Source: Botryosphaeria dothidea
Lineage: Eukaryota; Ascomycota; Dothideomycetes; Botryosphaeriales; Botryosphaeriaceae
Length of the DNA: 64,000 nt
Assembly (NCBI GenBank): GCA_011503125.2
Contig: WWBZ02000073.1
Span: 992,001 to 1,056,000 of the forward strand
Reading direction: 5' to 3'
Under the pieces are notes generated by a model. That model had not been told where the DNA came from and did no database searches. It was given only the letters and a program-made list of their open reading frames with translations. The translations under genes were made by a program, and so were the position numbers. Of this stretch, positions 1-12,576 are shown one piece after another. The first letter of the stretch is position 1, and every line of letters begins with the position of its first letter.

Positions 1-73
1 TCGCCGTGCCCCTCCTCGCCGTGCCCCTTAGTTCGAACCAACGCGTGCAGCCCACGCACGGGGAAGCCGCACA

Positions 74-1947
74 ATGCCCATCGACTCGACCATCGCGTCG
101 CTGCAGCACGAAATCGCCTCGTGCGAGCGCCAGCTGCAGCGCCTCAAGCAGCAACTCGCCGACGCCGAAGCTCGCGCTCAGTCCTCCTCGCTCTCCGATA
201 CGTCGCTCCCGGCCGAGACGTTCCATGGCGATGCCGACCACAATACGCAGTTTCTGGGCGGTGCGCTCGGTGGTGGGCTGCCGGACGAGTGGCAGGCTGA
301 GCTGTTGGCGGTGCTGGAGCAGCCGGCGCAGGGGAATCAGCGGAAGAGGTGGCCGTTGGAGAAGCAGGAGTATAGGCGGTATGGCAGGCAGCTGATCATG
401 CCTGAAGTGGGGTTGCAAGGTATGGCGCTCGAATGTTGTGTGCTAGGTATTAAGGTGCTGACGGGCGTTCTGGCGGGTAGGGCAATTACGGCTTCGAAGT
501 TCTGCGGTCTTGATAGTGGGTGCTGGGGGCTTGGGCTGCCCAGCTGCGGCGTACATTGCAGGTGCGGGCGTGGGAACGCTTGGGATCGTGGATGGCGATA
601 CGGTCGAGGAGTCGAATCTCCATCGCCAAATACTCCACAGCACCAGCAAAGTTGGAATGTCGAAGGTCGAGAGCGCGTTGAACAACTTGAAAAGGTCAGT
701 ATGCCGTACAGCCCTGAACGTGTTGGCAAACAGTCAGTTGACAGGGTGATTGCAGTCTGAATCCAAACGTCAGATATTACTCTTACAATACCAGGCTGAG
801 CCCCCAAAATGCCCTGGACATCTTTTCGGAATACGACCTTATTCTGGATTGCACTGATACGCCCGCATCTCGATACCTCATTTCCGATACTTGCGTGCAA
901 CTGGGCAAGCCGCTTGTGTCTGCATCGGCACTGAGAACTGAGGGTCAGCTGATGATATTGAACAATCCACCACGGGCGCCAGGAGATCCGAGTGGAGGAC
1001 CTTGCTACCGATGCGTCTTTCCGAAGCCACCACCCGCTGAGAGCGTTGTCAGCTGTGGAGAGGGTGGAATCCTTGGGCCTGTGGTTGGCGTCATGGGAGT
1101 CCTGCAGGCACTTGAAGCTATTAAGCTGATTGCGGCCGGGATAGAGAAGCTGCAGTCACCATCAGAAGACACGATGATGGAAATTGACGGCGCATCTCCC
1201 AACAGCTCCGGTAGGCAACAGTCCACGGGGTCCACGAATAGCAAGCCATCACTGCTACTCTTTTCCGCATACAGCAACCCACAGTTCCGTAGCTTCGGGC
1301 TTCGTACCAGAAAGCCCAAATGCGCTGCCTGCTCCGCCCATGCAACAGTGACGCCCGAAGCCTTGATGTCTGGATCAATGGACTATGTGCAGTTCTGCGG
1401 CGCCGTCAGCCCAATTGATGCACTCAACCCCGAGGAGCGCATATCTGCGCTCGATTACGAGCAAGCACGCGCCACATCTCTGATTAGCGGCGTGAACGGA
1501 AGCAGTCCACTTGCGAATGGAAGCTCGGGAGCGCAGCATATCCTCTTGGACGTCCGCGAAAAGGTTCAGTTCGACCTGGCACACCTGGACGGGAGCATCA
1601 ACATACCATTCTCGGATATTGTCGCCACCTCAGTTCCTACGAGGACAACACCTGTGTCCGCCTCGACGCCTGCCACTCCTGCTACGGGCAGCACGGGTTC
1701 GCCTTCCTCTCCAAAGCAAGCAGGCGGTGGCGAAGAGCAACGGCCTTCGTGGCTTGCTGAGCTCCAGAAACTGCCTGCTGAGCAGCCCATTGTGGTGACG
1801 TGTCGGCTGGGCAACGATTCGCAGTTGGCGGTACGGAAAATGAAGGCGTTGGGGCTGGATGATGGCGGCAAGAGGAAGATTGTCGATGTGAGAGGAGGGC
1901 TGAAAGCGTGGAGAGAGACTGTGGACGCAGACTTTCCGGACTATTAA
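74..1947 (+). CDS. UBA4: Uba4/MOCS3 adenylyltransferase-sulfurtransferase
   Basis: Activates the ubiquitin-like sulfur carrier Urm1 (and, in the MOCS3 role, a molybdopterin-synthase subunit) by adenylation and then thiocarboxylation, feeding tRNA wobble-uridine thiolation in the cytosol. Three exons, 74-419, 481-694 and 756-1947, join in frame to 583 aa; both introns are 61 nt with GT-AG ends. Visible: an N-terminal coiled-coil-like segment (about residues 6-35), the E1 nucleotide-binding loop GAGGLG at 129-134, a zinc-type CxxC at 270-273, the E1 catalytic cysteine region SCGEGG near 287, a second CxxC near 375, and a C-terminal rhodanese domain beginning LLDVRE with the persulfide cysteine in VTCRLGND near 535. 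The domain order is diagnostic of Uba4. Two Ser/Thr/Pro-rich insertions (around nt 1140-1250 and 1630-1740) make it longer than yeast Uba4. The ATG at 74 is the first in frame and precedes the coiled coil. Confidence 0.95.
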
Positions 1948-4900
1948 ATGATGTTCCAAGTGTAAGTGGGACTCTATGGTATGGTGCATTGCTTCAGGAA
2001 GCGTCCGTTCTGCTCCGATATCCCATTTGCTTTCCAGGCGCTGGTGGCTCAAGGTAAAGTTGATACGGTTGGAACTACCCGAAGGCTTATTCCAGCAGAC
2101 TCTGAAGAAGAACACAATACTTTCCATTCTTTACAAGTTCTTCAAGCAGCCCAGTGTTGATTCGAGAGACTGTGAACACGACCTCACCATCTTCGCTGTA
2201 TAACTCCCCCTTTTCATCTATTGCACAGAATTCCGTATTTCCCACCTCAGCTCGGCATCTAGATCAGGCAAGCACGATTTCCCAAGGCAACACTTTTTTT
2301 TGTCGTGGCTCATTTCAGGACGTTAGGCTGCTCAACAAGCTCCAACACCCACGCATGCCCTTTATTGCACTGCCTCTTTTCCTTCGCCCGATCTCTCGTA
2401 GCTCGCCTCGCCATCGTCTCATCGAGTCGTGAGTCTTTCCCTCGCATTTGTCTCCGTGCCAGCATCAGCGTAATCACGATGGTCATGACCGAGCAGAGAG
2501 GGAGAGTGTCAGTCAGCCTGGCTCGAAGGCGCTGTGACAGTGACTACTGATCATCTGCCGCAGCCTCTTCGTCATCGCAAACTTTCCTCCTTCTTTAGGC
2601 GTTTTATCTTTTGTCTTCTCTTCCTTGGCCAGGACATGCAGCATTCAGTCATCCCGCTTCCCCGGCGCGGACCGTCCGTAGACCGGGAAGAGGCAGGCGG
2701 CTAAGACGCTGAGATGGGCAGCCGGGTATCACCTGCGTCGCCCAACTTTCGCCACACACGAGGCCTTTGCCAGCATCACCATTGTAGTTGCCTATCGCGC
2801 CTCGGTCTCACGGACGGATTTCTGCTTGGCGTTGACGATGGTGCGGTCGGTATGGATGTGCGAAGTAGCGTAGTGCTCGCAGTTTCCGCCGAGAGCCTCA
2901 TTCAACACCCAAAAAATGCCCAGAGAAGCGCCGAACCCGAACGCGCATCACCCAGCCCGCCAAATGACGTCCCGCCCTGCCTCGGCCTCTTCGATCGTCT
3001 CCCTTCGCCCCGACGTCCCCGAGCCAGTCGGCGACGAATGTTCTCAGGGTCTTCCAGAAAAAAGGCCACCCACCCACCCACACCTTCCGTCGCGTGGACG
3101 CTCGGACGCTCTTGCTAACGCTTGTGATGGGTTTTGGGTCGCCTTGAACGCCACCGGCAATTTGGCATAATCCGATACAGGCACCGTTTCCAAGCATCCC
3201 CTTTCCCTGTCTCCGCCCTCTCATTCCTCCATCTTCTCTACCCTTCTCTTCTTTCCATTGGGCCGTGTTAGTTCCCGCGACGCCAGACGATGCCACGCAT
3301 TTTTCTTTTTTGCCACACGGGACATGGGCACGGCCATTTCACCGCGTGGTTTTTTTCGTAATACTTTTTCTTCGTTCGTCTAAAGGCCGTGCTAGCGACG
3401 CATGAATGTTTCGGCGCGACGACCCGTCGCGGCGATGGTGATGATGATGACGAACGGCGTCGGTCCCTTTTTTATTTTTTTTGCCTGCAGGCTTCCGCAC
3501 GCACGGACGAAATAAAAAAGGTACCATCACACAAGCGCACACACGAAAGATATGAGGAGGGTACGTGCGCGTGGGTGTGGCTAAGGGAAAGTGGTGATTG
3601 AGGTGTGGCGAGGCGAATCTCGGTGCCTTTCGCCGTCACACAGCGGACCATCTTTGTAATCATCACCTCTTCCTTTTTCACTTTTGCCTCTTCGATTCCA
3701 GGGATACGTCACTTCGCCCATCGGACTTTGGTGATACTTGCCCTACTTTCAAAAACGGGCGAGTGCATAGAGCGGTCAGATGCGAGAGTCGCGGAAGGTT
3801 TAATGGAGCGGCTCGATACCCGAGCGTAGTCCGGATGCCGCCGCGGCTCTTCAGAAAAGAGAAACTCCCAGCGCATGGTAAAAATCAGGGAATGGGAGCA
3901 CCGTGCCCGAAACCCAACGACGGCACACCTGCAGCGGTTCGTTACGAGTAATTGAAAAAATTGTGTGCCCGTGTGTCGTGTGCGTCGGCGGAGTGTGAAA
4001 GAGAGAGCCGGGGGATCCGCGTCGTAATTAAGCCACGGGATCCATCACACCGGCGCCTGGACCAGGGTTTACGGTAGAAAAATGACGGTGCTGCCGGCCG
4101 GCCGGGAATTTCTTGGTACGCTAGGGTCGGGGAGAGTAGGAACAGAGCGTCAAAAGCTAACAGGTTTGGTTTTGGCTTTTTTTTGGTGCGCGGCGGCAAG
4201 AGGCATGTGTCTGTCAAGTGGTGGATACGAAGTGTGAGTCACAGCATTTTGGCTTCGCTGACCTGTTTCTGGAAGGAACCGTGTTTGAGCTGGCAGGTGG
4301 CTTGCGACTGCCTTGCTGCTGGCTAGGTAGCAGGTACTACGTAGGCCACGCGCACACGCGGCCGCCAGAGGCCCGAAGGACGAAGGACGAGGCGGCGTCC
4401 CCGAGGGCAGAGGGAGGCGAGAAAAATCTGAAGGGATCAGGGATAAAAGGGCGATTGTCAAAGTGCCACACGCCCCGGACCTTGTAACTCGTTGCGTATT
4501 CGCGGCTGTGACTTGCTCGTTGGTGGGTGGGTGTCGGATCAGCTTCATGGCTGTGCTTTGGGGGAGGCGGGTGCGCATTGTCAGTTGGTGATTTCCCAAG
4601 GATGCTGTTAGCTCGCGGAAGTGCCGCTGGAAAGTTTGTTACCGAAACGGCTCTGCTGCATTGAAGCTGGTGCTTGTGCTTTCTTGCAGTCGCCGCCGCC
4701 GCGCCGCCATGGCCCGTCTCAGGTCCTTGTCTGATTGATTGATTGATTGATAGTACCTTAATGTCGGCACTTCTTACTCAGGCGACGCTGATTGACGGTG
4801 GTTTCGACCTTGGGAAAAGAGAGTAGAGTCGTAAAAGTTCTATCCTCTGGCCGTTGAGTAGTAGCTCGTCTCAGAGGTGCTTCAAGTAAATTCAGTCACT

Positions 4901-5911
4901 GAAGTCACTGGCCTCCGGGGAGCAGCGTTGCTTTCTCGTCGTTTGACACTTGTCTTCACAGATCACCATTGTTGACACCATTGAGATAGGCCAATTTTGA
5001 GAGAAGTCGTAAATCGAAATTTTTTTTTCTAGGTTGAGAAAGGTGTTATTACGTGGCAAAAACAAAAGAAACTCATAACCATCATCAAGAAGCAGCCAGT
5101 GCTTGGAAAAAGCCATCCGTCAAACCCGAGTAAAGACCCAATTGGTTTCCGACCCATTTCCATCCCTTCCCGTAGGAAGAAGTACCCGCATAGCATATAT
5201 CCCGTTTTCTTTCCCAAAAACACAAGGAAAAAGAAAAACCAAAGCAATAACGGCCATGAGAAAGATCCTGCCATAGAAAGGAATATCCCAAACCGTCATG
5301 ATATAAAGCACGCTCTGTAGGTATAGTTCTTCATGCAGGAAGATGGTATAAAAGACAGAAAGCAAGACCGGAAGACAATGGACCAAACCCGAGCAGTTTT
5401 TGCAAAACCAGAACCAAAAACATGAGATGACCTCCAAACAACTGTTGTAAAGCAGTGCAGCAGCTCTTCACCCAGTGCAGCTCCGTAGAGCTACAAAGGG
5501 CAGACGGGGTATAACAATTTTGTCAGCGGGAGAAAGGTATCTTGTGAGGAAAGACAAAAACACAAAAGCCGACAACCGAAAAAGATAATATAGTACAGGG
5601 TTTTTGAAGTTTGGGGGTATCGCTGGTATCGCACAAAGAACCCAGAAACGAGAACACCTGTGCTGAACAAGACAATTGGAAAACAAACCAATGCATGCAA
5701 AGGGTGTTATACAAGAAGCGAAAACATGATGACTCTAAAGGAAAACACAGAAAGGAAAATCGTGATTAAATCCGGTAGTAGTGTGCGAGCCAAGAGGGTA
5801 GATTGGTGTGAAGCGAAGCGAAGCGAGATGATTGAGCCGAGAGGAGTCCAAGATTGTCAAGCCGAGATCAGTCTAGACGATTGCCGAGGGCAAATGGTGC
5901 GGTGCAAAAGC
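1948..5911. other. gene-poor intergenic region, 4.0 kb
   Basis: No open frame here shows a recognisable domain, and none continues across credible introns. The first few hundred bases should hold the UBA4 3' end and the last several hundred the 3' UTR of the minus-strand BTB gene. From about 5040 to 5780 the plus strand is strongly purine-rich, so minus-strand frames there read as artificial hydrophobic peptides. A (GATT)n tract lies at about 4732-4751. Several Ts/As homopolymers (3340-3490, 4170, 5020) are present. An unrecognised non-coding transcript is possible but nothing in the sequence shows one. Confidence 0.5.
4731..4752. repeat. GATT tetranucleotide microsatellite
   Basis: Five tandem copies of GATT/TGAT lie in the large intergenic region downstream of UBA4. 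It is a simple sequence repeat with no associated feature. Confidence 0.85.
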
Positions 5912-6756
5912 TTAGTGGCGGCCTTTAGTGCCCTGAAGGTCATCCATGTGGTTGCACATGGCGACAAACAGGTCGAAGAAGAGCTTGCCGCCATGCTCCA
6001 TCTCGTTCTGCATCGTGCCGCTGCGCTTGAATGTGTGGCGAGAGCGGATGATGAGGGCCAGGTAGTGGGCGCGCAGCTTGCTATCGGTGTCGGGCGTGTT
6101 GGCGTAGGCGTAGCGGGCGGAGGCCATGATGGTGCTGCACTGGATACCAGACTGGAGGCCCTGCTTGCGGAGAGCAAGGCGCTTGAGCTCGTCAAGACCG
6201 TACTTCTCGGCGGTGCAGTAGATGACGGTGTCCTTCAGGATCATGCCCATACCGTTCACATAGACGGTGGTTTCACCCTGGCTGGCATCCTCGAGGCGCC
6301 AGCTGTTCCGCTTCTTGTCGTGCTCCAGACGAGGGTAGTAGTCGCCCTTGTACAGGTACTCCAGCACGGAAGAGAAAATCTCGGGCTCCTCGTCGGGAAG
6401 GTCGATCCGCCTGGCAGAGGAGTTGAAGAACTGGCCCTTGCAGACGGCCTGGAAGTACGAGGAGTGGCAGAGGACATCCTCGTGGGCGGCGAACAGGCGT
6501 TGGTCCCGGCCAACGCTGATGGTGATGATAGCCGAGGTCAGAGCACTGATGGGGGTTAGCAAAGATCAGATGGAACGAGTGGAGGCGTGATGGCTTACGG
6601 GCTGTTGGTTCCGCTCGACGGGGTGGACTTGACATCAACCTCTGCCCGACGAGCCATGGAGGGAGTGTGGCTGATGGACATCTTCCTCTTGCCGCTGGAC
6701 TCCTTGCCCACACGGTGCTGAGAAACGCTCGCAGCGCGTCGCCGAGAGCTGAACAT
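5912..6756 (-). CDS. BTB/POZ domain protein
   Basis: Two exons, 6756-6599 and 6545-5912, with a 53 nt intron (6546-6598) join in frame to 263 aa. The first exon encodes a basic, Ser-rich N-terminus. The second starts the BTB fold: a strand reading ITISVGRD, then FAAHEDVLCHSSYF, the typical BTB helix-strand turn in which the first residues of the fold mark the protein exposed to partners, then LPDEEPEIFSSVLEYLYKGDY. BTB domains mediate dimerisation and, in many proteins, recruitment to cullin-3 ubiquitin ligases. Fungal single-BTB proteins of this size are mostly uncharacterised, so a specific target cannot be given. The C-terminal half, including YCTAEKYGLDELKRLAL, is the usual helical continuation. 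A TATA-like element lies 75 bp upstream of the start. Confidence 0.9.
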
Positions 6757-6830
6757 GGTGATGTGTGATGGAAGTGTTGGTCGTCGATCCGCGTGAGTGA
6801 AAGCGGATAGGTGTGGGTGGGCCAGCCGCC

Positions 6831-6836
6831 TTTATA
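6831..6836 (-). promoter_or_regulatory. TATA-like element of the BTB gene
   Basis: The reverse strand reads TATAAA 75 bp upstream of the BTB gene start at 6756. The position fits a core-promoter TATA box with a short 5' UTR. No mapped transcription start is available. Confidence 0.45.
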
Positions 6837-9167
6837 GATGGAGCAGACAGGCAGCACTGGGCAGATACAGGGCTGACGGAGATCGGTGGACCTAGGCAGC
6901 ACTTCGGCGCAGTGGAAAGGGGAGGAGGTTCGGGAAGGAAGACCTCAGACGCGGCCTCCGCACGGTCCTATATAACTACGACCGTGGGATTGAAGCTATG
7001 GTCCGTGGCGAGCGGCGCACGGATGCGTGGGGGACGTGATTGGACGCGTCGCACGGGCGAGACACGAAAACGCGATATCAGGTGGCCTCGGGGCTGACTC
7101 AATATGTGACTCGTCTCGGTAAGGACTGAAAGCAAGCACCCTGCAACCTGGGGCGCGGAAATGGAGAGAACAAGGGCGGTGCAGTGCAAGGGGGTCTGTG
7201 GTGAGGACTGGGGGGCGTGGACTAGCTAGGTTTCGGCTTGCACGAAAACGGGCTCTGGGCTCTGCAGGTCGATGTTGGGCGCAGGGCCGCATTAAATGGC
7301 CGGCGGGCGTCTGGAGAGCCCTCACCGCTGCTGCGGATCGTGAGCAAAACACAGCACGATAGGGACTCACACGGAGATGATGGCCGCCAAAATTTTTCAC
7401 ATATGCTGGTGACTGCGCAGAGGACAGCGCATCGGCTGCCTCCTGCGGGACCCTGTAGTCTGGTTACTGCGTCCGAGCATCCCTGTCCGGCGCGCCTGAT
7501 GCAGCCTAGCACTGCTCCTCCCGCCGCTCCGAGCAGGGGTGCGACTGCCCCCACAAGCGCAACGCCAAGCCGCACGGCCGATCGCTCGTTTCGCAGCCCG
7601 CTCGCCTGCCTGTCACGGCCGCCCACTTTCACCGTCTCTTGTCGCCGCGCCGCCCTCCGCCAATTGCAGCGCCCCCCAGCCCTCACCGCACGCCTGAACA
7701 CCACCATGCGGCCCGATGTTCAGAAATCTCTGCGACACATATACACGTACGCGCCGTGAACATGAGCCAGCGCGGGTGGTGAGGCCGCTGCCGTTGCGCG
7801 CACGCGAGCATCACCCGCCTTCACTGGATGCCGCGAGAGCACACCGGTACGAGGCATGTACAAGACCGTTGAACGCCTCCCCTTTTTTGCCGCTGCTTGA
7901 ATTCAAATCATCAAAGCGCCCCCCCAACCCTCCCGAGGATCCGCGACGCTCAATCCAGCAGCATCTCCTTTCCTCTTGTTTCTAGCCTCGCAATGCTCTC
8001 TGTCGCCTCTGGCCTGTGGCTGTGATATGCTGATGTGCGCCTCACCGCCCGCTAGCAGTGTCTCGCATCGCGTCTCAAGCGAGCGCGCGCACAGCAATCC
8101 TTCGCTCGCGACTCGCAGTCTGAGCGTGGTGATCTCGCACATCGTGGGTCTTTGGAGGATCACGATGTCGACAACGCGACAAAGCGCCTCGCCAGGCCCA
8201 CTCTGTGGCCGACCGCTCCTTCGGATCCCACGCATGACGGCCAACAGCCAGTGCGCGCCGCTCAACGGTCACAAACAAAAACCTACGTGTCCATCAAGCC
8301 TCCGGTCCGCTTCACACCGCTGCATCGACAAAAATTCATGCGCACCCCGTGCCGCTGTCGCAACGGCTTCCCGCTGAACAAGGTGTTTCTCCTCGCCTCC
8401 CTCGCCAAATGCCCGTACAGGCACCCTTTCCGAATCCCAAAAATTGGAGGGCTTCCAGAAGCTCTGCAGCTTTGCTGAAACCGCACGCCCGCCGCGCCAG
8501 CGCCTCGCGGAATCCGGAATCTGCGCTTTGACCGCACTTGTGAAGGCGAGAACTCGGAGTTGGGATGACTAAGGAGATTGGAACTCGCTGAGACCGTGCC
8601 TCTTGCGGCGAGAACAAGGTGAAAACCGCGGCCGCCTTGTCGCATGATGATTCATGCTAATAGGCCTTTCTTCGACACTTCCTTTCCTTTTTCTTCTAAC
8701 ATCTCTGATTCTCTCAATGGCTCAGCACCGAGCACTGACGAAACTAGTTTCATCCGGTGCCGGACGGATACCCGCCCAGCTCTTCCCCGAAATTCCCAAT
8801 CTGCCTTGCCGGCCGGCGGCTTGCCCATCCCTAGTTCCCAAGCCTTCGGGGTGGGCCGGGACTGGGAACTGAGACGCACTGACGTTGGGCCTGTGCGTGC
8901 ATACGGACTTAAGCCCTCCGCCCGTGTGGGTGGTGGTTAATGTGCTACTCCTCCCGTCCTCGACGCTTCTCCCGACGCCGGGCGAACCCTTCATCTCTAT
9001 CAGAGTGTTGTACATCCGATTGCGCCTCACACGTGGTCTCACAGAGATTGTCCCTGTTCGCCTCACTGCTCGCACGTATCATGCCTTCAATGTGTCTGCT
9101 ATTCGTCCTGCTTCGCGGAGTCAGTTGCATTTCTACGCGCTTCGAATGCCGGTGTGGTCTCTCTTTC

Positions 9168-9196
9168 ACCGTCGTTTTTCACCGTCGTTTTTCACT
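9168..9196. repeat. tandem 13-mer duplication
   Basis: The unit CACCGTCGTTTTT occurs twice back to back, followed by the start of a third copy. It lies in non-coding sequence and has no evident function. Confidence 0.8.
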
Positions 9197-11348
9197 TTTC
9201 ATTACTAGCATGCTTTACTTGTGACGTCTGCATATTGTCTTGAAAGTACAGATCGTATCCGCTACGCGTTCCTCGCAGTGGCGTGAAAGTCGGTCTGGAA
9301 GAAAGTGTTGATTTCACTTCATTTGTGTGTGCCACTCGGCTCGAGATGCACCTTGTCAACTGGACCCTGGGATTGCGGCGCGGTCAAGCTTCTCCAATTG
9401 CGTAAGTCACATTTTGTGCCGCATATCTTTCGTTGAACATGGCAATGAGAGCGTGCGGTTATCAAACTTCCTCGGGAACCGACGGAGAGGCAGATCATCG
9501 GCTTTCACTCCTACACCCTGCCCTGTTTTTTTCTGCACTTCAGTGAATTTCCCTCTGCTCTGCGGCAAGGGAAGAATTTTTGACCAAGCACGTTTTCTTG
9601 ATTTCACGTTGGTCATTGTTTTCTCCTACATCTCCAACGGGGCTCGCTTGAGCTCTCCATCTCCATCCTGAGGATGCAACAGCGGATTCATGACAGCCAC
9701 ATACCGGCCTGGACGCCTGCTCTTTCAGAATCTACGGCCCGATATCCGCCCACATTGAAGCAAAACCATCTCGCGTAGTCTGAGTGAACGCCTGATCTGA
9801 TCCGTTATTCCGCCACACTCCCCGAACAGTTCTCCGGATACCTTTTAGCTCACAAACTTCCCTGCTACCACCCGTTCGCCGAGGAAAAGATTAAAAAAAA
9901 ATAAGGCTCCATTTCTCACGAAGGTTTCGGATATCGCTTGGCTGACGACAGCAAAGTCGGCATTGCCGCGATATGCTTTTGCCTCGTGCGATCGTACCTT
10001 GCAGGAACTAGCAATCGGACGGAAAACCCGCCGACGTTCCCCGGTAAGAAGGCAGTTGCACCTAGTTCCGACTGTCACCAGACCTCTAGATCGACACCGC
10101 TCCATCGACGTTGCTGCTCTCTTGGTGTGGGGACCACTGGTAAAAGTCAGGTCGGTCACGATGGCGCTGGCGAAAAAAGCACGGCCTTCTCTCCACTCGC
10201 CTCACCGGTCCTCAAAGCATTCGCCCGGACGTCAATGCCAAATGATCTTCGGATCCTCTCGTCGGACGAATGCTTCGAATCCCAGTAGTTGGTGGAGGAG
10301 ATGATCTTGTCGTTGCAGGACCGCTGAAGTCAAAGTCAGCAACACGCCATCAATTTGATCTACCTACGGAAAATCCACCTCCTCGTCTCGAGCGAGCGCG
10401 TGCCGGTGTTAGTTGGTTTGTGCGCGCAGGATCAGTGCTCATCAATGCTGGGGCGAACATCATTTTTTTCTCTTCGTTTCGTTTCGTCCGGCCGGCGGAT
10501 CCAAGAGCTGGCACGCCCGCCGCGCCGACCTCGAAGCGAAGTGCACAACAGTCGAGAAGCGACCTGTGCTCCACCGGTAGGGCTGACGAGTGCGTGAGGA
10601 AATTGCCGTTTGGGGGTGGACAGAGCGTTTTGGCAAAGTGGAGATGGGGAGGATTTACCTGTTGTGGGTAATTTTCGGGTCGCGGCGCGAGCATCAACCA
10701 CGTCGCTTGGTGGTGGTTGGTGGTTGGTGGCTGGGGAATGTGCGCACGTACGGTTGATCATTTGGAGTTTTGCCATCGCTGCGGTCTGGGTGATGACGAT
10801 GGCAGAATGTTCCAGTCTATCGAATGCAATTCGGGTTTCCAGATTCGGAAATGAGTGCAGATTCATTGTGCGTGCGGGGCGAGACACGGCTTGATCCTCA
10901 GCAGTGGCGACCGCACGTATGAGGGGCAAGAAAGAGTTCACGATCAGAGCATACACAGTGGATCTTTAACATCAAACGGTATTCATCACTAAAATCAGAG
11001 TAAGCATGCGGAGCTTTGTGAGCACCATGCACGGGCGCGTATAAACAACGTTGCGAGTGAACTTGCAGGTTATCTCATTCCAGCGATAATACATGACCAT
11101 CTAGCAAGATTCGTCCGATTGGAGTAGCCACCATCTTGCCTCGCGGAAGCGAGCTCGAGCCCATTGTATGAACCCAGCAGATCTTGCCCATAATAAATGG
11201 GAATAATACTCCCTCTCTGTGAAGAAGTAATAGTTCCACAGCCAATAGGCCTGTCCGTCACCAACGAAATAAGAAGCCCGGCTGAGTTTCTGGTTCAGCG
11301 TTGCATATCAGCAGCTTCAGCCTCGCGGACCTTTTGTTCCTTGATCGA

Positions 11349-12150
11349 CTAATCAGTATCCAGGTCTTCCGCCTTCCACTTCCTCGAGACTTCTGATCCA
11401 GCGGTAGGATCTTCAGACTTGAAGAGCCTTACCAACCCCATTGCGCAGTCTCCTCCATCGTCAATGACTTCCTCAAACTCCCTTGAGACCAGGATTTCAT
11501 CGCGATGCTTCTTGGCCCACTTGACGCACCACATCCACAAGCGGGATGGCGGCTTCTCGAAGCTCAGTACGTCCCGCCACATGCTGATGAACGTTCCAGC
11601 TGAGATGCGGCAAGCATCCAACCTCTTTATAGCCATGTCCAAGAGAGGATGGTTGAAGTCCATGCTAGATCCAAATCAGCGCCAGGAAATAGCCGGGCTC
11701 GGAAGGGAGCAGACACACCCGAACCCCTCTGTGACGAACTGGCAGAGCTCAAGCTGCACGTCCGCCACAACCTGTTGGGCTTCTGGGTGCATGCCCTGGA
11801 TATCTGCGACGGAGGGGCTGTACTCTCCTTTGTATCCGTACTCCAGGGCCATGGCTGCGACCTTGATGGTGGGCGCCCACGTAAGGTCGAGTGGGCTGTC
11901 AAGCTGCGTGCCGGAAAACCTCTCGTCCTTCATGATAAGAGCCGACTTGAGCACGTTCACGTGCACGCTGATCGTCACCGTCTTGCCGTGTTCGTCGGGA
12001 ATCCGCACCTCCCGCAGAGGACATGTGAGGAACCTTCAAAGTCATCAGTGAGAGGTCATCATCGGAGCCGACAATGACTTACTGGACTATCCTTCGGCGT
12101 GCTGTGTCCCAGTCAACCAAGTCGGACCCGTCACCCGCAGTTGAAGTCAT
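11349..12150 (-). CDS. divergent BTB/POZ-like protein
   Basis: Three exons, 12150-12083, 12033-11719 and 11664-11349, separated by introns of 49 and 54 nt, join in frame to 232 aa. I call it BTB-like because its segment HVNVLKSALIMKDERF followed about 30 residues later by ALEYGYKGEYSPS lines up with HEDVLCHSSYFQAVC and VLEYLYKGDYYPR of the clear BTB protein encoded at 5912-6756. The usual FKAHR-type start is eroded. The N-terminus is short and acidic and the C-terminus is charged (KWAKKHRDEILVSREFEE). It is probably one of the many fungal BTB paralogues that serve as substrate adaptors or self-associating proteins; its function is unknown. The ATG at 12150 is preceded by GGAA and gives a compact first exon. 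Confidence 0.75.
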
Positions 12151-12576
12151 TTCCGGTGGTGACGCCGACGCGGCCTGGACAGCGGAGCAGAGTCTGCCGT
12201 GAAGACTGAGCGAGAATTGGCTATTCGGATGAGTGAGGAAAGGAGAGCGGAGAGAACAGCAGTATGACCACCCAGGCAGGCGTAGTGATTGAGGAAGGAG
12301 CGCACCCACATCACCCACATGCACCTTCCACTTCATACGCATATGAAATCAACGCCTAAGAACACCAATGAAACTCATAGCAGTATCTCTATTCGCTTTT
12401 CCATCTGCTGCTATCCTATGCATTTTTTTTTTGGAGAAAGGAAAAAATCTCGTATCACCATGACGCCCTCCAAACGAGCATACCGTGCCGTATGCAAGAA
12501 GAAACAGATCCCCCCAGCTCCACCTCAAAGCAATACATGACTGAGGCCCTAACCAACCAATCACTTTTTCACCCAC
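12151..12576. other. intergenic spacer
   Basis: This is the space between the BTB-like gene start and the 3' end of NUP85, both on the minus strand. It should contain the NUP85 3' UTR and the BTB-like promoter. I see no additional coding signal. Confidence 0.6.

Larger units (their letters stand above)
6757..11348. other. gene-poor intergenic region, 4.6 kb
   Basis: Apart from the BTB promoter at its left end I see no supported gene. Open frames of up to 174 codons occur on both strands but overlap one another, are Arg/Pro/Ser-rich as expected of GC-rich non-coding DNA, and contain no recognisable domain. A perfect tandem duplication of a 13-mer (CACCGTCGTTTTT) lies near 9168-9195. Pyrimidine-rich patches (8660-8720, 9140-9210) resemble fungal 5' leaders but do not lead into a credible coding frame. 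Confidence 0.5.

Noticed and set aside
5029..5437. Hydrophobic minus-strand frames of 74 to 105 codons
   Set aside because: The plus strand is purine-rich here, so the minus strand reads as Phe/Leu-rich by composition. The interval is probably the 3' UTR of the BTB gene.
7222..7759. Opposed 161- and 173-codon frames
   Set aside because: They overlap each other on opposite strands and are Arg/Ala/Ser-rich with no recognisable motif.
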